The notes under the pieces were generated by a model. That model saw only the letters and a list, made by a program, of their open reading frames with translations. It ran no database searches and had not been told where the DNA came from. Both the position numbers and the translations under genes were made by a program. A stretch of DNA of 64,000 nucleotides from Scheffersomyces stipitis CBS 6054 (Eukaryota > Ascomycota > Pichiomycetes > Serinales > Debaryomycetaceae): NCBI RefSeq assembly GCF_000209165.1, contig NC_009068.1:2232001-2296000 (forward strand), written 5' to 3'. Of this stretch, positions 9,301 to 18,076 are shown in pieces (position 1 is the stretch's first letter; each line of letters opens with the position of its first letter).

Positions 9301-10933
9301 AAAATCAATGAACAACGAAATATCAAAGTTCGAGAAAAACAATGTCCACACTGTGGTAAAAATCCCAAAGGGTAGAAAACCTATTCCAACTAGATGGGTA
9401 CATACCTTCAAACAGAATGATTTGAAAAATGCGCAATACAAATCACGCTGTGTAGCCCAAGGCTTTCGACAAAAGGACAGTATCGATTTTGATTGTACGA
9501 AGGTTTCCTCTCCGGTTGTGGACTTAACAACGATCAAGCTATTGACAGCCATTGCAACAGAATCAAAAATGGACATTCATCACCTTGATATCGAAGCTGC
9601 ATACTTAAACGCTACACTAACGGAAGATATCTACGTAAAACCTCCTCCCGGGTATGAAGCAAAAGACGGCTATTGCTGGAAACTCAACAAAGCTTTATAC
9701 GGTCTAAAGCAACTGGGATTTCACTGGCACGAAACGATAAAACGAACACTAAAGAGTTTATCATTCCTAGAATCCACTACGGAAAGTGTATTTTATAAAA
9801 AGGACAAACAAGGAGTCATCATCATTGCATTATATGTCGACGATCTATTCATGGTCGCATCCAACGAACAGATGTTGCAGGAATTCAAGTTAGAGCTAAG
9901 TCAAGAGTTCGACCTCAAATATTTTGGTGAAGTAACTGAGTTCTTAGGCATAGAATTCCATAAAATAGAAGGAGGTTATTCAATACATCAGTCAAAATTC
10001 CTAGAAGACCTTCTAAACGACTGCAATATTATGGACGACCAGCCCAAGAGAACGCCTATGATAAGACAAAAAACACACTTGGGCAATATAGAAATCATCG
10101 ACGGGATGTATAAGGATCCCCAGGCCGAATTACTTAATGAGAAAACAATGAAACTCTATCAAAGTATCATTGGACGGTTGTTGTGGGCTAGCAACAACAC
10201 GAGGCCGGACATAGCATATGCAGTTAGTGTCCTTGGGTCAAAATCCCATAATCCAGATGTAAACGATTACGAAAACATGTACCATGTGTTAAGATACTTA
10301 AGAGCTAATACGCACATGCCCTTAGAGTATAAGAAAGGTAGGATACCATCTACCAATGACGAATTTCTGGTACGGACATACTCAGATGCATCATTTGCTC
10401 CAGACAAAGACAGGAAACTGATAACTGGAACTGCATTGTACATCAACGGTAATTTGATAGACTGGTACGCTAAGAAGCAAAGTCTAGTAACTGACAGTAC
10501 TAGAGACTGCGAAACTGTGTCATTACATGCAGCTGCCAAGTTAACTGAGAAGATAACTACTACTATTAAGAGCCTTGGATTTAAGGTTGGAGAAGTTACT
10601 CTACTACAAGATAACCAGGCGGTAATCGCAAACTGTTACAACGACCTATCGCATACTAAACGGCATCCAGATATAAAAATTAAATACATCCGAGACGGAA
10701 TTCATCACCATAAATATGATGTCTACTACGTCCAATCGAAGGAGAATGTGGCAGACATATTCACAAAGCCTCTCGGTTTCCCCGACTTCAATCGATTGCG
10801 AAAGTACCTTTTCGATATGCCTGATACAAACATAATTAACCACAATCACATGTATGACCTTGACTTGAGAACATCTAAGAAACAAGTATCCGATAATAAA
10901 TTTCATAACAAAGCTCTGAAGCAGAATAAGTAA
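6350..10933 (+). CDS. pol: Pol polyprotein of Tca2-like retrotransposon (protease, integrase, RT, RNase H)
   Basis: The frame opens right after the gag TAA, with no ATG at its start, and is uninterrupted for about 1,527 codons. In order: aspartic protease LYDSGASWSIV near 6448-6480; integrase with an HHCC zinc site and D,D,E residues in LHLDMMGPF, RTDNAPEF and NGTAERQNR; a long Ser/Thr/Asp-rich spacer; reverse transcriptase with TRWVHTFK, HLDIEAAYLNA, LNKALYGLKQ and catalytic YVDD at 9833-9844; and RNase H with YSDASFA, DCETVSL, LLQDNQAV and ENVADIFTKPL. Domain order is that of copia (Pseudoviridae). It is expressed only as Gag-Pol by reading past the TAA at 6347. No frameshift or internal stop is seen, so it could be functional. 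Confidence 0.93.
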   Translation, partial: GLGLVSFGPERRDKIPLNIQRLNTIVSGTKAGDVLYDSGASWSIVNDVRLLTSVTEELTESESTFELPDSSIITATHMGTLTLTDGDVYVILKDVRVIEELPHNIISVSQISKHTDYYCRFDDKYAYIGQKDGELEIRVGRLNVDNVYMGNINLRPTNNYTGTQLLSQVQTIHNLDPPQFDVNKKSSFWNFHIGSNHMALKSMMALYQSNRINAKPTSAEIDRVANCQICLSVNTIAASHNSDGPTPIRRIERLHLDMMGPFHFGGKKQYITSITDGYSKYLRTIVTDNKAVTTKVYNELQLLNNKFPGERIGHLRTDNAPEFPSADMLTKLGIEKDVTPAYLPSANGTAERQNRTIINQIKKLILQFPDLGSSILLLLPHVVNYVTAILNNTPKVALEGRSPREVFEQTQRRFTYKPFGQNVHVKVENDLQLARYRISPLKEYPSTAYGSFIGYGTDYNTYKILIQSPEYHEVTTANARFVNGHDYLKRYIDARLAETPLTTPETDEILDSTNLDHFLNDTMDASVNEDIHDISEPQSQIEYLQSKHPDIAQAIKSKLTELQRTTSQPMRGGEEDLMDADLDGMEWENYSTDDNSAEESIEKDIDNCTDEDSDTDSIGNEHDNSGLKTIENSTELPQASTEELITGNHETDVTEITQASKSLNKEHAVTTTASEYHRALHPPIIPAKHNSELAKDTDPPFAKKNYEELDQDISSPRTKKTGIPRVDCSPTKPANTKVLDREKSTTPKHVAKSKLTATDNPLMGRDDEQVGYSTTKHTSKASLSDKELTNEHTESERYSDKSAPTIPVNSKDLDGLEYSPRTKHVDNHMSELISTSSTKFNKQTEESQAENVSTSAATVLPDSSVAEEIPNISESNRDLIKPNQVDKGEITNDRSEYDHADNRVIPAIPPTKNKPSKRRKLHTNYLKPKHEIEEEVKAIMMNDVTEEIDPKYIIQLSSGRISRPPKRYLNAIINKIDRKEPEWIKSMNNEISKFEKNNVHTVVKIPKGRKPIPTRWVHTFKQNDLKNAQYKSRCVAQGFRQKDSIDFDCTKVSSPVVDLTTIKLLTAIATESKMDIHHLDIEAAYLNATLTEDIYVKPPPGYEAKDGYCWKLNKALYGLKQLGFHWHETIKRTLKSLSFLESTTESVFYKKDKQGVIIIALYVDDLFMVASNEQMLQEFKLELSQEFDLKYFGEVTEFLGIEFHKIEGGYSIHQSKFLEDLLNDCNIMDDQPKRTPMIRQKTHLGNIEIIDGMYKDPQAELLNEKTMKLYQSIIGRLLWASNNTRPDIAYAVSVLGSKSHNPDVNDYENMYHVLRYLRANTHMPLEYKKGRIPSTNDEFLVRTYSDASFAPDKDRKLITGTALYINGNLIDWYAKKQSLVTDSTRDCETVSLHAAAKLTEKITTTIKSLGFKVGEVTLLQDNQAVIANCYNDLSHTKRHPDIKIKYIRDGIHHHKYDVYYVQSKENVADIFTKPLGFPDFNRLRKYLFDMPDTNIINHNHMYDLDLRTSKKQVSDNKFHNKALKQNK

Positions 10934-10940
10934 GAGCTTT

Positions 10941-10947
10941 AGGGGAG
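10941..10947 (+). other. Polypurine tract
   Basis: AGGGGAG directly precedes the 3' LTR and would prime plus-strand DNA synthesis. Confidence 0.8.
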
Positions 10948-11378
10948 TGTTGGAAATTGCAATCCAAATGTCGTAATAATGTCGTTGTGGCACGACATTA
11001 ATCCTACATTGTACCCCAGTAACGCCAGAAACGGTTTCATGGAGTTGCTAAGGTAGCCATGCGATGTAACTGTGATGGTTGGTCCGGCTAGGGGTGAATA
11101 TAGACGTATATTTCAGCTTTAGAGGATCCCATTGGACAGTTGGATTTCCGTGAAAATTTTTCACGATGGAATCTCGCTATGCGAGATTTCGTATAAATAT
11201 TGAACGAATAACAGCCTCTAAGAACCCTAGAAGCTTTCTTAGAATTGAGTAGAATCTGAACGATTGTTATAGCTATTAATATAAGGACATCCAGTAAACC
11301 AGGATTATCCCAGTAAGTCTTGATTATATAAGCACGACTTTCTTAGTGAGTTCATATACAGTACTACCGAGCCAAACA
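10948..11378 (+). repeat. 3' LTR of Tca2-like element
   Basis: 431 bp, the same as the 5' LTR. It ends 80 bp upstream of the YIH1 start codon and points the same way, so its TATA box at 11192-11199 could drive or alter YIH1 transcription. Confidence 0.95.
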
Positions 11379-11458
11379 GTTATTGCTTTGGAGAACCTCT
11401 ACTTCTTCCAGTCTATTTGTCCATTACATTAAATAACCATACGCACAGCCTCTTCTTC

Positions 11459-12429
11459 ATGACTGTGGAGGAATTAAGCGATGAAATCAGTGCTATTGAC
11501 GCCATTTTCCCGGGCTCTCTTACTTCAATAGCTCCTCAGATACACAACTTTTCTGTTCCTGAACATGAAGAAATAGCCGTACAACTATCGTTTCCAGAGC
11601 TGTATCCAGATGAGACTCCTAACCTCATCCAAGTGATAAATAGTAACCCGTTGTCATATACTGATACCAATTATTTGGAGAGTAATGTCCAGGAGCTCAT
11701 ATCGCAGGTGTTCACTCCTGGAGAAGTATGCATGTTTGAGCTCATCACTGAATTACAATTGTTTTTGGAGAAATATGAAGAGGAGCGCGAGGAAATGCAA
11801 AGAGTGTCCAAGGAAGTCAGTAAGGTGAATATTGCAGAAAGAAAGGAAATTCTATCAAATGCTCCTTCTTCTGGCTTTGAAGAACAAAGTCTGTCATCTG
11901 GTATTCATCAAGATTCCTCGAAGTCTATAAATCCCACCAAGAATCCTTTGGAAGGTTGGCACCAAGCGGAACCAATTGTAGATAGAAATTCGACATTCAT
12001 AGGATTCGCCAGACAAGTTCATTCATTGGAAGAGGCGCATTCCTATTTAGACCTATTAACTACTGATCGTAAGATTGCTAGAGCAACGCATAATATCAGC
12101 AGTTGGCGTATACGACTGGACAACGGAGTCCAGTTTCAGGATTGTGACGATGATGGAGAAACGGCTGCAGGAAGTCGCTTGTTACATTTATTAACCGTAT
12201 GTTAGAAAAAGAGAGACCAATATTCACTTGATATACTAACCAGATATAGATGATGGACGTATGGAACGTCATAGTGGTAGTCAGTAGATGGTATGGAGGA
12301 ATCCAACTAGGACCTGATCGGTTTAAGCATATTAATTCTGCAGCCAGAGAAGCAGTAATCAGAAGCGGTCTCACATATCTCGATGCAAATGAAAGTACTA
12401 GTAATACACATAGAAGAAAGAAGAAGTAA
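11459..12429 (+). CDS. YIH1: YIH1/IMPACT homologue, inhibitor of Gcn2 activation (spliced)
   Basis: Two exons, 11459-12196 and 12250-12429, giving 305 residues. Exon 1 starts at ATG MTVEELSDEISAID; an upstream in-frame TTG at 11417 is not a credible start. Residues ~1-105 are an RWD domain (FPELYPDETP), which competes with Gcn2 for Gcn1. The C-terminal UPF0029/IMPACT domain spans the splice: exon 1 ends ...AAGSRLLHLLT and exon 2 continues MMDVWNVIVVVSRWYGG, then LGPDRFKHINSAAREA, the family signature. Unspliced reading stops two codons past the donor. The intron is 53 nt: GTATGT at 12197, TACTAAC at 12234-12240, acceptor TAG at 12247-12249. An AG only 4 nt after the branch A is skipped because it leads to an in-frame stop. 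S. cerevisiae Yih1 is 258 residues. Confidence 0.92.
12197..12249 (+). other. Intron of YIH1 (53 nt)
   Basis: Donor GTATGT, branch TACTAAC (12234-12240), acceptor ATATAG. It is in phase 0, and removing it restores the conserved IMPACT domain in one frame. Confidence 0.9.
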
Positions 12430-12446
12430 ATTGTTCAGGTTCTAGT

Positions 12447-12950
12447 TTAGGTTTGGGTAAACCTTCTCTTATTGGATGCTAGCAATTCTTTTTCAGAATT
12501 GTTTCTCTTCTTATTGTTAGATGCCAAATTCTGCGTCTGTTCCGACAGTGTCACTTTCAGTTTCTTCTTCTAAATTTGATGTTAGTTCTCGGTCTAGTCA
12601 ATCTTTAATTCTGTACATACATTTACTGAATCTTTCAATCTAGTAAGCTCTATTTTGGGCACATCCATTTGTTGTTTTGAAACTGTAGGTGCACCCCATG
12701 TTTTTCTTGCAGTGGGAATCGGTACTTCATTGTCGTTGATAGAATTCGCGTTGGCAAATGAGTTCACACTAGCATATCCAACATTCTGAACTACATTAGA
12801 AGCTTTGGCTCTCTTCAACAAAATCGCTGACTTAGGCAATACCCATTCAGATGAATCTTTGACTTTGACCTTTTCCTCTTCTTTGCTCTTATCCTTGGAA
12901 TCCTTCAGCATGAACTTCATGTTCATTACTCTGCTGGAAAGGTTGCTCAT
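12447..12950 (-). CDS. MPP6: MPP6 homologue, nuclear exosome cofactor (spliced)
   Basis: On the minus strand, exon 1 is 12950-12621 and exon 2 is 12569-12447, giving 150 residues. Mpp6 binds the nuclear RNA exosome with Rrp6/Mtr4 and helps 5.8S rRNA processing and RNA surveillance. The N-terminus LSSRVMNMKFM is the family hallmark; NVGYAS (~57-62) and ARKTWG match the later conserved patches. Without splicing the frame stops 8 codons past the donor. With a 51-nt intron removed the frame continues into a Lys/Arg-rich tail (LASNNKKRNN, LLASNKRRF), as expected for this RNA-binding family. The exon 2 sequence contains two CTG codons, read as serine if this is a CTG-clade yeast. The 3' end lies 17 bp from the convergent YIH1 stop. 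Confidence 0.88.
12570..12620 (-). other. Intron of MPP6 (51 nt)
   Basis: On the minus strand: donor GTATGT (12620-12615), branch ACTAAC, acceptor AAATTTAG, phase 0. The size and layout match the YIH1 intron next door. Confidence 0.85.
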
Positions 12951-13183
12951 ATTGATTAAATAGTGTATTAAGTTGAAGAGAGAAAGGAGCTGATGACTAT
13001 CTGTATTTTTAGAGCGCCCAAAAGTTAATCCTTGTCTCTTATTGCGTTACTTAGAATGATACAGAATTATTTCTGTGCAAAGTTCTATCTCCTTAATACT
13101 TCCATATCGTCACTATCCAGTTATAGGTAGCTTTTCTGACTACTACATATTACAGAGAAAATCCTGCACAAATCGTGGTGCAC

Positions 13184-13206
13184 TAAATTTTTTCAACCAT
13201 CTCATC
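13184..13206 (-). promoter_or_regulatory. RRPE- and PAC-like elements upstream of PWP2
   Basis: In the 354-bp divergent promoter between MPP6 and PWP2. TAAATTTTTTCA (13184-13195) is the reverse complement of an RRPE-like TGAAAAAATTTA, and ATCTCATC (13199-13206) is the reverse complement of the PAC core GATGAGAT. Adjacent RRPE and PAC are the classic signature of ribosome-biogenesis genes, fitting PWP2 and perhaps MPP6. The rest of 12951-13304 shows nothing else. Confidence 0.65.
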
Positions 13207-13304
13207 CCTACAAAACGTTAGGTACATTTTCTAATGGTTGGTGTAATACTACGTTTTTAAGCATTCTTCAACCAACACAGCACAAATAATCTAGAACCGT
13301 GGTT

Positions 13305-16112
13305 ATGAAGTCCGATTTTAGGTTCTCTAATCTCCTCGGAACAGTTTACAGACAGGGTAATCTTGTTTTCACCGACGATGGAACAAAGCTCTTGTCCCCA
13401 GTAGGAAATAGAATGTCTTGTTTTGATCTCATTCATAATAGATCCTTCACTTTCAACTACGAGCACCGTAAAAACATAGCGAGAATCGCCTTAAACAAGC
13501 AAGGAACTCTTTTATTATCGGTGGATGAAGATGGCCGTGCCATTCTAGTCAATTTTATCCTGAGGACGGTATTGCATCACTTCAACTTCAAGGAAAGAGT
13601 GCTTGATTTGCAGTTCAGCCCAGATGGTCATTACTTCGCCATTGCTTGTAATAGATTTATTCAAGTATGGAAAACGCCTGATTTTACCGAAGACAGACAG
13701 TTTGCTCCATTTGTCCGCCATCGTATCTATGCTGGCCATTACAGTGATGTCACTTCTGTTACTTGGTCCAGCGACTCTCGTTTTTTCATCAGTACTTCAA
13801 AGGATATGACTTCCAGAATTTTTTCGCTACAGTCTCTGGAAAACGATGTGGCAATGACATTGGCCGGTCACAGAGACTACGTAGTAAAGGCATTCTTCAA
13901 CAAGAGTCAGGAAATCATATATACAATAAGTAAGGATGGTGCTTTGTTCACTTGGGAATACACAGAAAAACCGGGTGACGACGGAAGTGAGGAAGATAGT
14001 GAAGATGAAGAACAAGAGGACACACAGACAAACAATAAGCCAATGAGCTGGAGAATTACGGCTAAGAACTTCTTTCATTCTGACGCCAAAGTCAAATGTG
14101 CAACCTTCCACGCTGACTCTAACTTGTTAGTGGTTGGTTTCTACAACGGAGAGTTTAGATTATACGAATTGCCTGATTTTAATCTTGTACAGCAATTGAG
14201 CATGGGTCAGAATGCCGTTGATACAGTCAATATCAACAAGAGTGGTGAATGGCTTTCATTTGGTTCGGCTAAATTGGGTCAATTGTTAGTATATGAATGG
14301 CAATCCGAATCCTACATTTTGAAGCAACAGGGCCATTTTGATTCAATGAATGCACTTTGCTATTCTCCTGATGGATCCAGAGTCGTGACCGCTTCAGATG
14401 ATGGTAAGATTAAGATTTGGGATGTGATATCTGGTTTCTGTCTTATGACATTTACAGAACACACATCATCAGTCACCGATGTCAAGTTTGCAAAGAAGGG
14501 ACAAGTTTTATTCTCTTCGTCTTTGGATGGTACCGTTAGAGCTTGGGACTTGATCAGATTCAGAAATTTCAGAACCTTCACCGCCACGGAACGTATTCAA
14601 TTCAACTCTTTGGCTGTTGATCCTAGCGGTGAAGTGGTCGTAGCTGGATCTCAAGACACTTTTGAAATCTATGTTTGGTCTGTTCAAACCGCTCAATTGC
14701 TTGAATCTTTGACTGGCCATGAGGGTCCAATTTCTTGTTTGACTTTCGGTCAAGAAAACTCGGTTTTGGCATCAGCTTCCTGGGATAAGACTATTCGTAT
14801 TTGGAACATTTTTGGTCGTAGTCAGCAAGTTGAACCAATTGAAATTGAGAGCGATGTTCTTTGTTTGGCAATGAGACCAGATTGCAAAGAATTGTCTGTT
14901 TCCACTTTGGACGGTCACATTGCTGTTTACGATGTAGAAGATGCGAACCAGTTGCATTTAATAGATGGGAAGAGAGATATCATTGGTGGTAGATATTTGG
15001 AAGATAGATTCACTGCCAAGAATGCTGCTCGATCTAAATATTTCACAACTATCAACTATTCCTTTGATGGATTGACCTTGGTTGCTGGTGGTAATAACAA
15101 CTCAATTTGCATGTACGATGTCAGTAATGAGGTGTTGTTGAAGAGATTTACCGTTTCGCAGAACATGACTCTTAATGGTACTCAGCAAGTCTTGAACAGT
15201 AGCAAAATTACAGATGGTGGAATATCCCTCGACTTAATTGATAGGGCCGGTGAAAACTCCGATGTTGAAGATAGATTGGATAATTCTTTGCCAGGGTCTC
15301 ATCGAGGAGACCCAAGTGTCAGATCATACCGTTCCGAAATTCGCGTGAACGCCATTCAGTTTTCACCGACTTCTTCTGCTTTCGCAGCTGCATCTACTGA
15401 AGGATTGCTAATCTATTCTATTGATAGCACGGTGATTTTTGATCCATTCGATTTAGATGTGGACATTACACCAGAGGCTACACTAGAGACTTTGGCTGAT
15501 CAGGATTTCCTCACGTCTCTTGTTATGGCCTTCAGATTGAACGAAGAGTACTTGATACAGAAAGTTTATGAAGCTATCCCATTACAAGATATCAAGTTGG
15601 TTTCTAGCGATTTGCCAATTGTCTATGTTAATAGAATGCTTGCTTTCATTGGAAACACATTAATAAAATACGAGAATCAGCACTTTGAGTACAATTTACT
15701 TTGGATCAGGCTGATCTTGTCTGCTCACGGAAAATATATAAATGCACACAAGCACGAATTTGTTAGCAGCTTGAAGTTGATTCAAAGATTCTTGGCTAAG
15801 GTTGGTAAGGAAGTGGTAGCAGTTGGAAAAAAGAATGGCTACTTTTTGGAATATTTACAAGTTTCGAAGGACTTGAACAATCAAGTACAAGAGGAGGAGG
15901 GCGAAAGAATAGATGAAGACGAAGAAAATGAACTGGATAATGAAGCCATAATTGAAGATGAAGACAATGAAGAAGAATCTGAATGGTTTGGCCCTGGTGG
16001 AGAAAAATCTACTAAGAGAATTGAGTATGGTTCTGAACTGGGCGATAGTTCCGCTGAGGAAGAGGAAGGCGACGATGAAGATGATGACTCTGATGACAAC
16101 ATCGAGGTCTAA
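13305..16112 (+). CDS. PWP2: PWP2/UTP1, WD-repeat component of the small-subunit processome
   Basis: 935 residues from ATG at 13305 (MKSDFRFSNLLGTVYRQGN, the family's N-terminus); a GTG two codons upstream is not the start. Pwp2 is part of the UTP-B subcomplex of the U3 SSU processome and is needed for early 18S rRNA cleavages in the nucleolus. WD repeats fill roughly residues 1-660 (two beta-propellers; repeated SPDG, GHxxxV and IxIWD-type ends), with an acidic insert near 225-245. Residues ~730-850 form the helical Utp12/Pwp2 C-terminal domain (LVMAFRLNEEYLIQKVYEAI). The tail is strongly acidic (~870-935). Length matches S. cerevisiae Pwp2 (923). Confidence 0.97.
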   Translation: MKSDFRFSNLLGTVYRQGNLVFTDDGTKLLSPVGNRMSCFDLIHNRSFTFNYEHRKNIARIALNKQGTLLLSVDEDGRAILVNFILRTVLHHFNFKERVLDLQFSPDGHYFAIACNRFIQVWKTPDFTEDRQFAPFVRHRIYAGHYSDVTSVTWSSDSRFFISTSKDMTSRIFSLQSLENDVAMTLAGHRDYVVKAFFNKSQEIIYTISKDGALFTWEYTEKPGDDGSEEDSEDEEQEDTQTNNKPMSWRITAKNFFHSDAKVKCATFHADSNLLVVGFYNGEFRLYELPDFNLVQQLSMGQNAVDTVNINKSGEWLSFGSAKLGQLLVYEWQSESYILKQQGHFDSMNALCYSPDGSRVVTASDDGKIKIWDVISGFCLMTFTEHTSSVTDVKFAKKGQVLFSSSLDGTVRAWDLIRFRNFRTFTATERIQFNSLAVDPSGEVVVAGSQDTFEIYVWSVQTAQLLESLTGHEGPISCLTFGQENSVLASASWDKTIRIWNIFGRSQQVEPIEIESDVLCLAMRPDCKELSVSTLDGHIAVYDVEDANQLHLIDGKRDIIGGRYLEDRFTAKNAARSKYFTTINYSFDGLTLVAGGNNNSICMYDVSNEVLLKRFTVSQNMTLNGTQQVLNSSKITDGGISLDLIDRAGENSDVEDRLDNSLPGSHRGDPSVRSYRSEIRVNAIQFSPTSSAFAAASTEGLLIYSIDSTVIFDPFDLDVDITPEATLETLADQDFLTSLVMAFRLNEEYLIQKVYEAIPLQDIKLVSSDLPIVYVNRMLAFIGNTLIKYENQHFEYNLLWIRLILSAHGKYINAHKHEFVSSLKLIQRFLAKVGKEVVAVGKKNGYFLEYLQVSKDLNNQVQEEEGERIDEDEENELDNEAIIEDEDNEEESEWFGPGGEKSTKRIEYGSELGDSSAEEEEGDDEDDDSDDNIEV

Positions 16113-16250
16113 AATTGCATTACAGATAAAGTATACTGTTGACCACTGGCTGCAAATATAGAGTAATATTAATAGAAGTCAAAGGAACATAAATAGAAGC
16201 ATATACACACTGCATTTATCGAACCTAAGGTCTTGTAATCACAGCTCCGG

Positions 16251-16285
16251 AATCTGGAATCTGGAATCTGGAATCTGGAATCTGG
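16251..16285 (+). repeat. 7-bp microsatellite, 5 copies
   Basis: Five perfect copies of AATCTGG between PWP2 and GSY1. Confidence 0.95.
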
Positions 16286-17739
16286 AAACAATTTCAGAAA
16301 CTCCTGCATGTTGTATATGTAGCATCAGTTGATGCTACGAAGACTAACGAACCACCATCCACTTTTCAAGGTTTCACAAAATTCATATTCGAAACACGAG
16401 TCACCCCATTGAGTGATTGAAAAGTAACGTTATCTGGCAAGCACATTCATGAAAATAGAAGGTTTGACGGAGAAAGGTTGCTCAGATCAAAATCAGTCTA
16501 ATGTATCTTATGTATGTATTATAATACTGTTCAGTTACGAGACTACAGTAAAGTAAATAAGAAATAAGATGAAAAGTGTAGCTCAGCCATCGCTCGGCTT
16601 AAACGTTAGCACCACTAAAATGTGGCAGAGTTCATATAATTCTCCAATAAATTAAGAAAGTAAATTGGTTTGACCTTTTTCCTACTGAAAAATTAGCAAA
16701 CTCCGAGTAGAGTTAGAGCAATGGCAAATTGTAGTTCGCTGACGATTCTTTGGCGATGATTTTTGTTGTGTCAAAACCGATGCCCGTGGAGAATGTCGAT
16801 AATCTGACTGGGCTTTTGAGCCAGGTACTGAGCTACGCACATGAGGTGTGCTGGCTCGCTTGGAAAGTGCTGGCTATTATTTGTGACTGGCATAGCGCAT
16901 TGTGTAAGTAAATCCGCGGTTTCAATAAAGATCAAACAGGAAGAATGTGGGCGATTGATAGTGGTAGGTGTAAGAGGTGAAAGAAGACATTTCGGTGACA
17001 TGATGGCAGTAAAAGTGAATTTGCAGAGTGGCACTCTCGAAGTTCGCTTTCTTTGCATCACAATAGGTGTAGAGTACATTACAGGAAGGTTAATTAAATA
17101 CAATCTCAGCCATAGTTAAAGGGCTAAGTGCTTAGCATTCTAGTTGAGAACAATAACTTCTACAATACAATCAGTTAGGTAATTTTAAAAATCTTAATTA
17201 TCTGAAGAGTGGTTCAACCACTTAATAGTTTAGTCACAGTACTTTTTTTTTTTGTCCGGAACAATTCAACTCGAATTTCAATTATTCGCTTTTCATACAA
17301 GTATTTCATCATTTTCAGACATGCAAGTTGACCCATTAAGAAATTGGCTGGTATTGGCTCCGATTGGCACGGCGAGGGGTACCGCTTGCAATTGACCAAT
17401 AGAAACAGATCTCCCCCCACTTGCTGTGGGAGATGTGTCGGCAGCCAATATTAAACAATTCAATGTATGCAACCCCAGAGTCAAACCTGCACCATGCCTG
17501 CCATTTGGGGTGAACATTTCTGGAAGAAGAAAAGTGGTCAGTCGGAGAGTGGAAAATTTCCAACAATAATAATCATGTTAGCGCTAGCCCCATAATATAA
17601 ATTTAGTGGGAATTCCAGTTCAGTAGATAAAAGCTGTAGCTTTATATATCTTTTCAGTTGTCTATTTAGTCAATTTCTTCTGTTTTGTTGAAGTCTATAG
17701 AAGAAGTGTCAATTGTCGCTCTCGAGTGTTCGTTCTCGA

Positions 17740-17755
17740 CCCCTCTTTACCCCCT
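17740..17755 (+). promoter_or_regulatory. Two STRE-like CCCCT motifs upstream of GSY1
   Basis: CCCCT at 17740-17744 and 17751-17755, about 325 bp before the GSY1 ATG; a third in the other orientation (AGGGG) is at 17375-17379. In S. cerevisiae, Msn2/Msn4 act on such sites in glycogen genes; use in CTG-clade yeasts is less certain. Confidence 0.4.
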
Positions 17756-18076
17756 CAATTGCATAATTCTTATCTCATCTTTTTTTTCGCCTTATTTCTG
17801 TGTGTGCCCATACATACTTGACTATTAAAGGTGACACATTATTCCTCGCCGCCACTAGCAACGTCCAGTTTTACACCTCGCTGTCTAAGCTGTTTCTTCT
17901 GAACTGAAGAAACCAATTGCTTGAATCAATTGGCTCAGAAACAAAACAGTACAAAGGATTCTTCCCTACATCATACAATCACACTCCCTAAGAAATAAAG
18001 AAGATTTGTCTAGGTTTTCCTTTCTTTGTTACTTGTAATCGTCTTCATTTAACACTTATTAACATAAACGTTAACT

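Larger units (their letters stand above)
4808..11378 (+). mobile_element. Complete Tca2-like Ty1/copia LTR retrotransposon
   Basis: A full-length 6,571-bp element: two 431-bp LTRs that read as identical, TG...CA ends, a 5-bp target duplication GTTAT (4803-4807 and 11379-11383), a primer site at 5239-5250, gag, an in-frame stop, pol in copia order (protease, integrase, RT, RNase H), and a purine tract AGGGGAG at 10941-10947. Same-frame gag and pol separated by one stop codon, plus a primer site matching the tRNA-Arg(UCU) anticodon arm, are features of the Tca2/pCal group of CTG-clade yeasts. Matching LTRs and open frames indicate recent insertion and possible activity. Confidence 0.95.
16113..18076. 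other. Intergenic region upstream of GSY1, no supported gene
   Basis: 1.96 kb. It holds a 7-bp tandem repeat (16251-16285), a 20-nt perfect palindrome with a 2-nt centre, GTAGCATCAGTTGATGCTAC (16319-16338), a T-run near 17241-17253, and stress-element-like pentamers listed separately. The overlapping opposite ORFs at 16771-17119 show no recognisable protein and are not called. Confidence 0.7.

Noticed and set aside
11417..11458. Upstream start of YIH1 giving 14 more residues
   Set aside because: It begins at TTG; the ATG at 11459 matches the family's RWD N-terminus.
12594..12620. Unspliced MPP6 C-terminus (VCTELKID)
   Set aside because: It begins exactly at a consensus GTATGT donor, and splicing restores a family-like basic tail in frame.
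16319..16338. 20-nt palindrome as a transcription terminator
   Set aside because: Yeast polymerase II does not terminate at bacterial-type hairpins, and no function can be supported.
16771..17119. Overlapping ORFs on both strands (110 and 92 codons) in the GSY1 upstream region
   Set aside because: No recognisable motif and mutually antisense; they look like chance open frames in a promoter region.
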